Shown piece after piece: positions 1 to 12,389 of a stretch of 64,000 nt of DNA. Under the pieces are notes generated by a model. It did no database searches. It was not told the DNA's origin and saw only the letters and a program-made list of their open reading frames with translations. Within the stretch, counting starts at the first letter, position 1. Every line of letters begins with the position of its first letter. Where the stretch lies: assembly GCA_947311845.1 (NCBI GenBank), contig CAMZMU010000107.1:15939929-16003928 (forward strand), read 5' to 3'. The position numbers and the translations under genes were made by a program. Source of the DNA: Poa pratensis. Taxonomy: Eukaryota; Streptophyta; Magnoliopsida; Poales; Poaceae.

Positions 1-880
1 GTAAGTGATCATGAATACATACATACATACATATAACATCATATATTGCCATTATACCCTGAGCATGCACTTACCTGTTAAGTTGGCCGGGTTGTCATCT
101 AAAGGGCGAGCTCCACTCATTGTTCCAGCTGTGTTAGCCAGAGCCTGCCTGCGTTTCCTTTTCTTAAAAGTGGATTAAGGACACTGATGATGATCTGGGG
201 GCGTAATCATTCCTTTTTCCATGCAAAGGAAAGCTTTAACTTAAGTCACATCATCTTTGCGATACGAAAAATAATTGAATCGATCACCCACTTGGCTGTA
301 ACATCGGCTAATTAATCAGGTCCTCTTTAATGATGCTGGTTAAGTGGTTATCCTGCTGCTAAGATGATGCGGACGGTTTATTTAAGGGAAACAGATCATG
401 CTAGCTGCTCAAGAAACAACTTTGTTGCTTAACTTCTTTTGGTAACTTTGGTTGTTGAAAGGGACTATTGCAGTGCTTGTGAAAGTAACAAAGATATATC
501 TCACTACGTTGGATAACTATTTTCCCTCAAATTGGCTTTTTGCCTCACTTTAATAATAAAGCAATCACATCCATACAAAGAGTTTAAGTGTGAAATAGAA
601 GAGAAAAAAAAACTGCTGGGCAACACCACAAACATATCCAACTAGAAAGAAAAAATTGTAGTAATACCACTCTCAACTTTCAACGGAGTAAGGAGCTCAT
701 CGGCTAAGAGGCTAAGCAAGATGCGTGCTGCCACCAGAAGATCATCAATCATGCCATCCAACCGATTTATATCCCGCTGCTGCAACAATGCTAAAAATTT
801 AAACATACAGTCAGAAGCACGCGAAGTAAGACCTGCTCAATAACCATCCTATTTCGAATATTCCATGGGGTTTAGATCAT
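1..880. other. intergenic, no gene seen
   Basis: AT-rich DNA with stops in all frames and no recognisable domain. The one structured part is 247-535, a diverged copy of 3787-4090 (separate entry). Confidence 0.5.
247..535 (+). repeat. diverged direct repeat, outlying copy
   Basis: This block shares an ordered series of phrases with 3787-4090: CACTTGGCT, ATCGGCT, ATCATGCTAG, GAAACAACTTT, and CTCACTACGTTGGATAAC at the end. Small indels separate them, and by eye they are clearly homologous but well diverged. The LINE and the MITE-like element now lie between the two copies, so the duplication probably predates those insertions. Confidence 0.7.
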
Positions 881-889
881 TGTGGCGAA

Positions 890-1325
890 TACCAAGCTTT
901 TAAATCTCGGCCGATACTACCGATATATGGCCGATATTTGACATGATATGTCCACCGATATATAAAGATATGTAGATGAGTATGGATTTCTCGAGAAAAA
1001 TGTTAGATATAAGGTATTTGTAATTACACTAATTTATCAAAATCATGTACACATGTAGGATGTTCTTTTGATGTTAGAGTAAATATTTTGTGAGTGTTTA
1101 GTACTTTATTTCTTAACCGAGTAGTTAATAAATTCTGAATATATTTGTTATGCTCACACACTAACATTTTTTTTGTATTAACAAGGCATGTTTTGAACAA
1201 GTAAAATAATTTTTTTTAATGATATAACTACATATTTTTCGATATATCAACCAATATCCAGCATCTGATATGCCAAACCCAAACCGATACGAAATCGATA
1301 TCCGATATTTTGAACCTTGGCGAAA
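890..1325. mobile_element. MITE-like imperfect inverted repeat
   Basis: The left end reads ACCAAGCTTTTAAATCTCGG and the right end, reverse-complemented, reads GCCAAGGTTCAAAATATCGG, so the block has imperfect terminal inverted repeats. The interior is AT-rich with many CGATAT and CCGATA words near both ends. This fits an old non-autonomous DNA transposon. I could not define a target-site duplication and do not assign a superfamily. Confidence 0.4.
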
Positions 1326-1439
1326 ACTAACCAAAAGATGCGTCTTCTGCTACCGGTACGGTGCAAGGTCCGGGTCCTGCCACTCAGGTCCTAAGGGCCT
1401 CATGGATAATGCTCTGACCCATATGATGCGGGTCGCGAG

Positions 1440-3425
1440 ACACGAGAAGTAGACACGAGTCCTAGATTCGGGGACTACACAAAGATGGCAAAGTCCATCA
1501 CCTGGCCCATGCCGTTTTGCCACCTCGACACTAGAGGGAAATCAAGACCGAAGCAGCCACCAGATGAAGATCTTAGTCTTCCAAGGCAACAAAGTTTCCC
1601 TTATTGTAAAGGTCCAAGTAAGGGTCGGCCCCGTGGAATAGGGAATGATAGGCTGGCCCGATCGAGAAGATTCCTGATGCCAAGATATAACCTACAGGGA
1701 TCCTAAGAGCGACTGCGGAAGAGTCGCTTGCAATACGGTCCAAGCTAAGGCTTCCTTTGGCCAAATATTCGTTGAAACTATATGTTCCAAGCCCCATTTT
1801 AGGACGCCGATTGAGGCAACCAATAACATTGATCAGAACAAATTGCAAAGAGACCCCACAATTCGAACCAGAGCGGGTTTCTGATAAGCCATGGGTCTAG
1901 CTAGAAAAGGGTACCCTATCAATTGCAAGTGGATAAACTAATACCCAAGCGAATTTCGTGCTTGATTGTCTGGAGAGATCTCAAAAATTTAGACCATTTC
2001 CCACCGTTCACAAGCTAGGAGAGGGTTGCCCTTTAGATATTTTCCTTCAATGAGCTGCATCCAAACGACCCCCTCTTCCCTAAGGATTTACCACACCCAT
2101 TGTAGCATTGGAACTACATTAATACACTGACATACCAGAATACCTATGCCCCTGTGCTCCTTACAGGTGCAGATATCGTCCCACTTAATCATGCCAGAAG
2201 AATCGTGACAACTCCTTGTCGAAGGCGCCATGCATACCTCCAATAGGATTTATAACCCCATTATATACATGGGGAGGCTGGAAAGACAAGAGTTAGTGCG
2301 TACATACTTTCTCCCCTTGGAGATGAACCACTTGCGCCATGACTTTGCCTTCGACTTGAACCCTTAACTAGCAGGTACAAATCCTTGATCTGAACCCAAG
2401 AGTCACAGGGCGGCATCCCCATATAGGTAATATGGAAGGAGGAAAATTTGCAGTTGGTGTTGTCTGCTATCCATTTCTGCTACTCAAGGGAAAACCCCAC
2501 AATCACAAACCTTGCTTTTATCAAAATTGATTCTGAGGCCGACATGGCCTGAAAGCAGAGAAAGGGGGCCTAAGGTTGATAACATCAAGTTTAGACCCCT
2601 CCACGATGACCATTGTCATATGTATACTAGAGGTGGGTCAAACACCCTCTAGGGATAATATGCCTAACTATACCGGAGATGTGGCCAGCACGTCTACGGC
2701 TAGGTTAAAGAGGAGGGTGACATAGGTTTCCCCTGCCTCACCGCACGAGAAGACCTAAAATACAGATCCACACTTCCCCATTAATGTTGATAGCGTGCTA
2801 CTATCTCATGACAATTAATTTCCATGATCCACAAAAATCAAACAATCATCGGACCCTCTCCGCATTGGAGCTTGACGGAGGAAGGACCAATCTAGACAGC
2901 CATATTCCTTTCTTAAGGAACACACCCTTCTGGCGCCAAACTTTACCTATTGAATGATCTCATGGAATGCCATAATCCCGTCATGGTTATACCGACCTTT
3001 AAGGAAGGCAAAGTTGTAAGGGTGTGTTAGCCGCTCCAACATTAGAGCTAGCTGCGCCGCGCATCAAAGATCACTGGATGAAATCAATCAAGACGCCGAA
3101 TTTAGGCGTGACATGACCAATGTCCCAATGTAAAATTCTTGGAACAGTGATATCTCAGAACTTCTGGAAGAAATAAAATGGAAGGCCATCCGGTCCGGGT
3201 GCCGAGTTAACCTTCATCGCCATAATCGTCCGACCAACCTCCTCGGGCAGAAACAGGAGGGTGAGTTCCACATTCTCGTCAGCATACACCATGACCCCAA
3301 ATGGCCAACATTCCACAACAAATGCAACCCCGGAGCAGGGTCCTATCGTGAAGATCTTTGTTACAGAAAGGGTATATATGGGTGGAGATATCCCTCGGGT
3401 CCTCTAGGAGATGTCCGTCTGCCCA
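1440..3425 (-). pseudogene. LINE (L1/RIX-type) reverse transcriptase, decayed
   Basis: Read on the minus strand, about 3330-3180 encodes a plant non-LTR RT block of the type EEVGRTIMAMKVNSAPGPDG. Further on, at 3060-2950, comes a degenerate FLKGRY...FHEII block (the usual region before the palm aspartate), and then RT thumb/connection-like stretches down to about 1573 (GLGTYSFNEYLAKG). Stops and frameshifts interrupt it throughout, so no active protein is possible. The 5' end is missing. Copy B has only the first part of this element (21858-22645), because the duplicated segment starts in the middle of it. Confidence 0.75.
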
Positions 3426-3604
3426 CAGGCATAGAATTGATCACTTCCGGAGCCATCCGTTTGCAATAGCGTGTAAGTAGGTGGTACTAGCATCCTTACA
3501 GAAACCAATTTTGACGGCTCTGTTACCGACAGGAGATTCCTTGCGGATAACTATTTTTTATTTCGACATATAGTTAGCTAGCAGGTATTTGCTGCATGAT
3601 CATT

Positions 3605-4262
3605 GAAAAACTGGCAAGATATGTTTCTGTCCTGAGGGGCCAAGATTCTTCTCTGGTGGTTATGCACAAGTGCATATATAATGCCAAAACCAACACCATC
3701 ATATCTTATATATACAAATAGGTCCTAATTAATATTCTTGGATACTTGAGTAACATCATCTTGTAATTCTCCATCAAAAAAAAAACCATCTTTGTAATTC
3801 ATTAGAATGATCAGCCACTTGGCTCTCATATCGGCTTAATCAGTTTCTCTTTCATGATTCTAGTTCAGTGGCTATCAAACCGCTGCTAAAAGAATGCCAA
3901 TGTTTAAAGGAATGCTGATCATGCTAGTTGCTCGAAGAATGCGAATGTTTGAGGGAAAACTGATCATGCTAGTTGCTCAGGAAACAACTTTATTTACCTT
4001 TGATTATTGACTTCGATCGTTGAAAGGGAGTGCAATGCTTGTCAAAGTAACAGAGCTATCTCTCACTACGTTGGATAACCATTTTCTACCTAAATACTCA
4101 GTTAGGACCAGGTAGCTGGATGATTAGTCAAAAGGTGGCAAGATACACGTTTTCTGTCCCGAGGAGGCAAGATTATTGTCTGCTGGTTGTGAGCAAGTGC
4201 ATACGCGTAATGCCAAGCCAACACCATCTTGTATTATACAAATAGGTCCTAACAAATATTCT
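3605..4262 (+). repeat. degenerate tandem duplication, period about 525 bp
   Basis: 3605-3735 (GGCAAGATATGTTTCTGTCC...AAATAGGTCCTAA) recurs in diverged form at 4130-4262. Between them 3787-4090 is the partner of 247-535, and 3890-3980 has a shorter internal tandem (GATCATGCTAGTTGCTC twice, about 40-50 bp apart). No coding potential. The same array lies at about 22830-23490 in copy B. Confidence 0.65.
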
Positions 4263-6408
4263 CCAAGTAGTTTAAGAGCCTAACTGCACACGGAGTATCA
4301 ACCGCACTAATACCATATCAGACCAGCAAGGACCACCCAGATCAAATTTAAAATCATTAGAGTCTTCTAATCTCATCACAATGGCCTACAAGAAGCCAAA
4401 ACCTGCCTAGGAATGTTAGCAGGAAAGACATGAATTGCAACCTCACAATTCAACTAAACTAATCCCCATATGATTCCCTGATATCCCTACCATACCCTGT
4501 TAGGCGCCATTGCACTTTTCTTCAGTATTCAATCAGCTGTAGGGCGTAGCACTCATTCAGGCATAGATGGATGGGTGCAAATTCACGACGGCGTAGTAAT
4601 CGTTTGGCGACACATTTTCGGGTAAATGGAAATGATGGATCGATCCGCAGTGCAGAATTCTGCAATGAACGACCATCATCGGTCCATCAAACGTAAATCA
4701 TGCCGCGCTAGCTAGCTCTGCCGATCTCGAGGCGCGGAAAGGAGACCGAGGGGCAGGCAGCAGCGCGACAGGCGAGGATGAAAGTTGAGACACAAAACTT
4801 TCTGAAAAAGGGCTACAGTGAAGGCAAAAGAATTTTGTGGCATGCCTGATGCCTGTGAGAGAAAAAAAGCAGGTGCAATACGCATCGCACACACAGAGAA
4901 CACTATGACACTACACTAGGCACAAAATCCGATCACACATAGTATCAAAAGCTGCTGTTTTGAGGTCGGAGGCTGCATTGCATCCCCGGCCATAAAGTGA
5001 TAAACGAGCCTCCAGTTTGTTAACAGCGGTAGGCTGCTAGCTAGCCATGGCAGCTGCAGAGATTCCTTCAGTTCTCCGGTGAAGAAACCATGCATGCGAG
5101 TGATGGAGAAAAGCGGCCGGGGAGCTAGTGCAGCTGAGCCGAGGGGCTAGATCGATGCGAATTACGATGAGTTAGTTGTGTTGCTACTACTTTACACTCA
5201 TGATCGATCCCTATGAATTCCCTGTGGTTTTGGTGTCACCTTGGAATACACGCACACGCCATGACACTGCCTATCTTTTGAAAAGAAAAATGCGCGCGGC
5301 AGCACACAGACCTGACAAAGGCCAAGTCAAAATGAGAGCTCGCTTCAAAAGCTAGTACTCCTGATGATCGACTGCAACTCATTTAAACTAGTTGATAATT
5401 AGATGCTTGCTGAAATGTATGCGCCTAATTATTTCGATGAGCTAAGCAGGTTCTGTGGCTGGCGCATGCATGCACTAGAAAATGCATGCTCACATCATCC
5501 TAGCTAGTACTATTTTTTTTCGATAAAGATCCTAGCTAGTATAGACAACATAATGTGCGGTTTTATATAGTACGGAGTATTATTTTCGTATCAGATCTCT
5601 CTTGACTGTGTGGAAAAGTCAGGCACAGTGTAGACAACTAGAGACGCACAGTTTAGGGTGTTTGAACTCTGATGAAATAATTATGGCCTGCAATTAATTT
5701 GCCTTTTGTACCATAACGTACGCATTTGTTTCACAACCTGTGTAACCTGCAGTGTTATCTCTCCTCTCTCTTTCAGACAGAAACACAGAGATAAGATCTT
5801 ATCATAAGAGACATTAACACATCTTTGTCAACTTGACCACGACGTGTGTCAGGGTTTGTGTCACTGTGAGTGAGACTGAGAGCGAGAGGTTTAGTGTGTG
5901 TGAGGTAGACAATGGCACAAGGCTAATAGCAAAACAACAGAGTCGAAATGCAAATTAGTCTGTTCACAAATGTATACATTTGCGTTCAAATCTGATCGAG
6001 GACAGGTGCACATGTGTTTAGGGGTCGGCCGGGCAGCTAGTACTCAATGCACCCAATCAACTCAACGTGTGACAGCTAGCTCCGGTATTGCACAGAGAAC
6101 AACCGACAAGTCCAGCACGGTATTGGCCTCTTCCCTTCACCGATCCTTTTCCTCCTCCTGAACTCGGCAGCTGTGGACTCTGCTGACCTGACCGCCCTCT
6201 GTACACCTCATCATGCTGCATGTCGCTGATAGGTGGGGCCGAAACTCAAACATTGTCCACTCACGTGAAGATCGATCCACTTGTCAGGCAGGGGCCAAAC
6301 GGAAATATATACTATGACCTTTTCTTCTTCTTTTCAAACCCGTTTCAAACTGAAAATAAGCGCCGACGACATCTACATGTGGGGTTACAGCTAATCATGT
6401 CTCACAAC
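4263..6408. other. intergenic, no gene seen
   Basis: Non-coding DNA of mixed composition with GCTAGCTAG and GCATGCATG words. No ORF of note, no inverted termini and no recognisable family. The counterpart in copy B is about 23490-25627. Confidence 0.5.
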
Positions 6409-7205
6409 ACTGACGTGTGAGCCCGCAACAGTAAACATAGCCGCTTACGCGAAACCCCACATGCCAGTAAACCCGGCAGGCAAATTTGTGCCCAAAAGCC
6501 ACCCAAGATACAAATAAGTGCGACAAAACCATATGCGTCTACAGGTTATCTGTCAGCGACATGACAAGAAAATAGCTGTTACATGGTGCGCACACGGACA
6601 TTGCCCATTACACGGCCTGATAACCAAGTCACGAATTGGATGGTCATCCATACATCGAAAACCTTAGTGATAGTAATATTATCATAAACCACGTTGGAGT
6701 AACAAATCACATAAAGCCACCGTTGAACATCTAGAACCTTCTTGTTAGATTATCGCCTAAAAACCACCTTCAACTTGAGAAAAATAGTCATTGCACACTC
6801 ACCCCCCATCACTGACGTGTGAGCCTGAGACAGTAACAATAGAGGCTTACGCGAAACCCCACGTGTCAGTAAACCCGTCAGGCTTATTTGTGACAAAAAA
6901 TTACCCAAGGTACAAATAAGCGCGACAAAGCCATATGTGTCTACAGGTCATCTGTCAGCGACCCGACACAAAAATAACTGTTACGTGGTGCCCAGACGGA
7001 CATTGCCCCTTATACGACCTCACAACCAACTCACGCGTTGGATGGCCATCCATAGTTTGAAATCCTTAGTGATAATAAATATTATCATAAACACCCTTGG
7101 AATAACAAATCAATTAAAACCACTGTTTACACATCTAGTACCTTCTTGTTAGATTATCGCCTAAAAACTGACTTAAATTTGAGAAAAACACGGAAATAAC
7201 CCCAT
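6409..7205 (+). repeat. tandem duplication, about 400 bp units
   Basis: Unit 1 (6409-6809) and unit 2 (6811-7205) both start at ACTGACGTGTGAGCC and run in parallel through GCTTACGCGAAACCCCA, GTCTACAGGT, ACATTGCCC and TTCTTGTTAGATTATCGCC. They differ by scattered substitutions and short indels. The short ORFs are not conserved between units, so this looks like non-coding repeat DNA. Confidence 0.8.
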
Positions 7206-7504
7206 CATAGCATCTTCAACCCCCATGTGACCACCCACTAAAAAATCCCTTCCTGATCGGGTGGGGAGAGCAAAATAAAATGCATTTCCTACTCTAAGGC
7301 TAGAAATATCTAGGGCAGTGTTGAAGACCGTTAGATCATAATTTAGGTTTCGTATTCGTAAAGTGCAAAAGTGATGAGAAACATCTGTTCATTATAATGG
7401 TAAATAATTGACAGAGAAAAACAATTTAGAAGTCGATCAAGACATAGTCATTCCTAGAAAACCCCACGGATAATACATATCCAACCCCTCCCTAATCAGA
7501 TCTA

Positions 7505-7661
7505 CTCCCTGCGCTCACTAATATAAGGCACCGGACTTACTTTCATTTTGACTAAATACATACTAAAATGAATAAATCTATGTATAAATAATTCTAAATA
7601 CATTTGAATCAAGAAAATTGAAATGGTAGGTCCAGTGGCTTATATTAGTGAACCGGGTGAG
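7505..7661. mobile_element. Stowaway-type MITE (Tc1/mariner)
   Basis: A 157-bp element flanked by TA on both sides (7503-7504 and 7662-7663). Left end CTCCCTGCGCTCACTAATAT and the inverted right end CTCACCCGGTTCACTAATAT are near-mirror terminal repeats, diverged from the classic CTCCCTCCGT Stowaway start. The interior is AT-rich with no ORF. Size, TA duplication and termini all fit Stowaway. Confidence 0.85.
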
Positions 7662-9267
7662 TAGTAAAGATCACCCAAAAAAAAAACCGCCATGTGCAGT
7701 CAAACGGAAAAGCCACCCGCTCAACAGAAATACCCATCCATTACAGCGATCCATAGCTCATTTGGCCAACCAGCAGGTAGTAGCCTAGTAGGTACGCATA
7801 AACCGTAGCCCCTCCTGCGTAGCCCTGTCCGCCCCAGTTGCAGCAAGAAACAAGAACCAGAAAGGGCTGGCATGCAGAGGCAGGGCACATGCCATTAAAA
7901 CTAGGAGCTACGTCGACCGAGAAGGGCAAACCCTGGAGGACCATATCGATCACACGCGCGCGCCCTGCCCCCTGCGGCCTGCCCCTGCTTTATATGGATG
8001 GATGGACGTCGACGTGCCGGAGAGGCCCTCTCGGCTCTCGCCCGCCGGTCATGGACGCGGTCGATCTGGTCGGGGAGACGACAAGTCCGGCCATAAATGA
8101 CGCTGCCTCGATCGCTCTGTAGCCGCAGCTCTGTTCCGCGCTGTACAGCTCGGCGAGCCCCCGTGGCCGCGCCGGCCGGCTGGATGATGCATGCCGACTT
8201 TGTATTCTTCTCTCCGGATCGAGCGAGCATGGGCGGCATGGCATGGCACGGTTGGTGCCGCGCCAGCGCGCGTGTGGGAATCATTGACGGCGGTTTCCAC
8301 AGATGAGTACGTACGGGCCGGTCTGGTCGCCACCGGTGGACGACTCCAGTCCAGTCCGCGCCAGCGCGCGCGCCAGTCGTCGCTTCGCTCGCCAACCGCG
8401 CGCTCTCTCCCCTGTGGTCCTTGCTGCATGCATGCCATTGATCGGTCGCTACCTAGCTAGCTAGCTAGCTCCCCTTCTCTGCAGATTGTTCGCCCATCGG
8501 ATGACAAAAACCTTCGCGCGCAGCTGGCCGCCCTCGGCTCTACGACTCTACCTTATTCGATGTACGTCCTCCTAAGCTCAGCCAGTCCTATACTCCTATT
8601 GCCCAATCACGATGACTAAGTGTATATCTGTCGAAAATGTACCGTCAAAGCAACTCATGTTCACCATTTTCTTCATGATCACAATTTGGAGAAAGCGATC
8701 CATCAAAACCCTAGCTATAGTTTACGAACAACAGATTAATCATGGAACCAACAAACGAGCAGGCAGGCATGCATGCATGCAGAGTGAAAATTAATGGTGG
8801 CGACGAGAAAAGTGCAGAAGAATATGCATGGCATGGCAGCTAGAACTAATTAATAAACACTTGGGGGAAAATAATGAACCATCGATCACGGCAGGTGGCG
8901 AGTGAACGCTCACGCCTGATAAAAATATCTCTTCCGCGCGCATTTGTTGATCAAACCCTAAGGCTAATAAAGAACAAAAATTAAACAATCTCTTTGCTGA
9001 TGGATGATGTGTATCCCTCCTCTCTGTCTGGTCTCCCATGGCACACCTCGCTCTTCCACTCAAACGCACGTAAGGATGATCGATCGATGGTCTAAACGCC
9101 ATTGCCATGGGATGCTGCAGCTAGCTGAGTGTAATCCTTGCAAGTTGTCTAGGAGGAGAGGAACCGAAACCACAAAAAAAGAAAAGGAAAAAATTAATCA
9201 AAGACAAAGAACAGGGAATCAAAGGCACACCAGACCAATGCATGCGCGCGATCCTCGCCCCGCCGGC
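7662..9267. other. downstream flank of TCP gene with GC-rich island
   Basis: About 7960-8480 is strongly GC- and CpG-rich, next to AT-rich flanks, with GCGCGCGC runs, a TATA-like TTTATATGG near 7989 and a (TAGC)n run ending at about 8470. Overlapping long frames exist on both strands but change between the two segment copies (a single base joins or splits them), so I do not call a protein. 8480-9267 holds the probable 3' UTR and downstream region of the TCP gene. The counterpart in copy B is 26881-28490. Confidence 0.5.
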
Positions 9268-9727
9268 CTACGATTCGCTGGTGCTCATGCTCTCATGCCG
9301 CTCGCCGCCACCACCGCCCTGTTGCTGCTGGCTCGACGATCCACCTCCCTGGCCTGCCGCGGCATCCGCCGCCTGTGTCCGGTACGCGTTGAGCGCGGCG
9401 AGGATCCCCATGTGCCCCTCGCCTCCGCCTCCGCCGCCACCACTGCCTCCCACGGGGCCCAGCCCCAGCTGCTGGCCTGGTAGCAGTGCCATCGGTGCAG
9501 GGAAGTTCATGAAATGTAGCCCGCTCGGCACGCTCCCACGGTACACGGCAGCCTGGGCGCCGGTGTTGCCCATCTGCGGGAAAGTCCAGATCGACTCGCC
9601 ACTGCCTCCTCCACCGGCGTTGCCACCGCTGGGATGTGCCCCGCCGCCGGGCGTGTTGTTGCTTGGCACCATCCAGACGGTGCCTGGCATTTGGCTCTGG
9701 GTGTACCCCGCCATCTGCTGCTGGTAC

Positions 9728-9760
<33 letters not shown>

Positions 9761-10431
9761 ATTTCTTGCTCCCACCGGCGCTTCCTCGAAAGGTCGGCTG
9801 CTGCAGCTGCGGCGGACGGCGAGGGCTGCACATCCAGCCCGACACTGCCCGAATGGAAGTTGAGCAGCAAAGGCGACGGCGTCGAGGACGCCGAGGAGGG
9901 GCCTTCCGACGGGAACCCGAGACCGACCACCCGGTCCCACGCGTCGGCACGGGAGCCGAACCGCGCGCCGGGGCTTGGCAAGGCCCCGCGGAGGTGCGCT
10001 GGGATGGAGAGCGAGGAGCCGGAGGAGCGGAGGGAGATGTTGAGGGAGGTGAAGTTGGCAGGGATGGTGCCGGTGCCGGTGGCCGCGATCACCGCCGGCT
10101 CCGCCTGCTGCAGCAGCCACTCGATGGTCTCACCATCAGTCTTGTGCCCCAGCTCCCGCGTCAGCTGGAAAACCCTTGCCGCACACAACGCCGGCATCCG
10201 GATGCGCCGCCCCCGCCCCTCCACCTTGGTGTGCCGGTCCTTGGTCGACGTCCGCTTCGGCACCCCCTTCCGCACCTGCATCTCTCCGCCGCCCGCCGCC
10301 GCTCCATTCCCGCCGCCCGCCGAGGCGCCCCCTGCGGCCGAGCTGGAGCACGGCTGCTCCTCCTTCTTCTCGAGGAGCTGCAAGGGAAAGTTGGGCCTCC
10401 GGCCGCCTCCGGCGTCTCCGGTGATATCCAT
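9268..10431 (-). CDS. class I TCP transcription factor, TCP14/TCP15-like (copy A)
   Basis: Intronless CDS of 387 residues. TCP proteins are plant nuclear factors that bind GGNCCCAC-type sites as dimers; class I members generally act in cell proliferation, growth and hormone responses. Residues 58-116 form the TCP domain: basic region [20 protein letters not shown] without the four-residue insertion of class II, then helix-loop-helix with [20 protein letters not shown]. An N-terminal [14 protein letters not shown] motif and [17 protein letters not shown] just after the domain point to the TCP14/15 clade. Residues 225-235 are eleven glutamines, followed by [12 protein letters not shown] and, near 280, GESIWTFPQ. 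The tail is Gly/Ser/Gln-rich. I take the ATG at 10431 as start: it sits in ACCATGG, and the frame upstream only offers a TTG. The gene stands alone among transposons. Confidence 0.95.
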
Positions 10432-11170
10432 GGTCAATCAGGCCATGTTATATACACACGGCTAGCTATATCTGCGTGTATGCCAGGTAAATGGGTGGTG
10501 GTTTGCAAGAGAGGGAACGGGTTTGATGTTGCCAACCGCTTCTTGTGGGTCTAGCTCGAGATGTTTAGGTGTGATGGAGACGATGGTAGAGAGAGAGAAA
10601 GAGTCCAAGAGCTAAGCTAAAGATTATAGGTTGGAAGGAATCCTTCCTCATATGATATGAGAGAGAAGGGGTTTGCGTTTGTGTGTGCGTGTGGGAGATC
10701 ACACACTATTTTATGGTGTTCTGGTAAGATTCATCTCTGATCTGGGAGAGAAGGGAGGAGCATGAGCAGATACCCTAGCTAGATGAAGAAGATGGTGTAC
10801 TTTGTAGGGCTTGGAGGAGAGAGATGGATGAATTAAATGGTTTCGATGTAGAGAGAGAGAGAAGCTACCTTGAGCTGGGATAGAGAGAGAGACTTCAGTA
10901 GTAGGAGTAGTGTACATGGAGGGAGACGGGTAGCGAGGTGAGGATAAGGCGGAGTGAGGAGAGGGAGGGGAATTATTAGGTTCACCTAGCTAGCTAGCCA
11001 AAACCAAACCAGCCGGCCATGGTGGCACAGCTAGCTAGGTGGCTAATCCCATGCACAGTACTGTGGCAGAACGTAACGTGATATGTTCTCCCGATGCTAA
11101 CCAACGAATATCCCATTTAATCAGCGATACCACAACACTATTTCTCTCTCTCTCTCTCTCTCTAGAAGTG
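10432..11170 (-). promoter_or_regulatory. probable 5' leader and promoter-proximal region of TCP gene (copy A)
   Basis: Upstream of the ATG on the gene strand the DNA is rich in CT/GA tracts (10585-10610, 10815-10900, a (CT)n run at 11140-11163), typical of grass 5' leaders. A donor-like CAAG/GTAGCT lies at about 10866 and an acceptor-like ACGCAG at about 10475, so a 5'-UTR intron is possible; this is inference. A weak TATA-like CATAAAAT (gene strand) lies near 10710. No transcript evidence can be read from sequence. Confidence 0.4.
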
Positions 11171-12373
11171 TTACGGATTAACTCAAACAAGGCCTAGCTT
11201 GCGAGCTATGTGGTGTGATGGAAAGCAATGTTTCCTTTGTGGATTGGCTGCTTTTGAGAGAACCCTATCTGATTATTTTCTACCTTTTACTGTTTGAAAT
11301 CTGTTTCTTTTTTCTGCCTCTGCTGCTCACTTTGTTTATTCATTTTTCTAAAAGGATAAATCTTTAGACTGTGGAGAGGCAGTCACTGGGTTCGGAATCC
11401 ACGTGCGCTGCTTCTTTATCATTCAATCCCCAAAGACTGCACTGCCCACTGCAGGCGCGCCACTCTCTGCAAGTCAAATACACAATGAAAAGAGGATTTT
11501 GTTTTCTTTCTGCTAGTCATCAATTTATTTTTGTTCCGACTAACCACTCGTGTATCAAGTTGTTATGGAGTATTTAGCTAATTATTTATGGGTGCTTCAG
11601 CTTCTTGTTTTGTATGTTTCAACCAGGTTGTAGCACTCAAAGTATATATGCACATCTTTTCGAGAAAGGAGAAGTAATCATGTAGGAGCATAACTTATAT
11701 CTGGGTTTTTTGCATTCTTCATTTTTTTGTGCTCCAAACTAAAATTTATATCTGTGAATTATGAGGAGAACAGCAAAGAAACAGCTGATAAAGTAGGGCC
11801 AGCTCGACCAGTAATCATTCCATCACCTTTCCTATTAGCCTTTTTGCTCCCTCCTTTAAATTGTTTGCCAGCCATATAGAATCTGAGGTGCCCTCATTTC
11901 TTGCGCCATGGACCTGGTGCATACAAGTATCCAACAGAACCCTTCCATGCCGTATAGTAGTAGTTGGACTAAGAGTATTATCAATGGCAAAGGGAAAGAG
12001 ACTCATGTCTTTACACTCTGCAAAAGCTTTGGCTCTGAATTTTGTGTTACTGTATATAGCATCTGGATCCCAAAGGAATACTTAAATAAGCTTTCATGAC
12101 ATTGCTGGGGTGTTGGAAGGTGTAGAATAAGCACTGCTTCAATAGTACTACTAGTATATGTAATTCAAAATATTGGAGCTGCACAGTCAAATGGTCAAAC
12201 CTCATGTTTCTATAACTAAACGAGCACAAAACTTCTTATACTAATTAATTCCCAGCAAAGATTTTCATGAACATGTAGTTCCAATGCTATATATGCCAAA
12301 CTTTTCATCCAATCTCAAATTCTATATATAGATCAAGAACCCTACCAAACGTTTCTTTCTCTATCTCTTGTTA
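11171..12373. other. upstream flank of TCP gene, no gene seen
   Basis: Mostly AT-rich sequence with several short ORFs of unlike composition in different frames. None shows a domain, and their boundaries shift between the two copies. Distal regulatory sequence for the TCP gene could lie here, but I recognise no element. Confidence 0.4.
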
Positions 12374-12389
12374 ATTAGGGTGGACGCAA

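Noticed and set aside
9242..10465. Long Pro/Cys-rich plus-strand ORF of 407 codons (and 28228-29688 in copy B)
   Set aside because: It is the antisense of the TCP gene. Poly-Cys and Pro runs come from the glutamine and glycine codons on the other strand, and its length changes between the copies through flanking indels.
9634..10554. 306-codon plus-strand ORF with a long Leu run
   Set aside because: Another antisense shadow of the TCP gene; the Leu run mirrors the polyglutamine codons.
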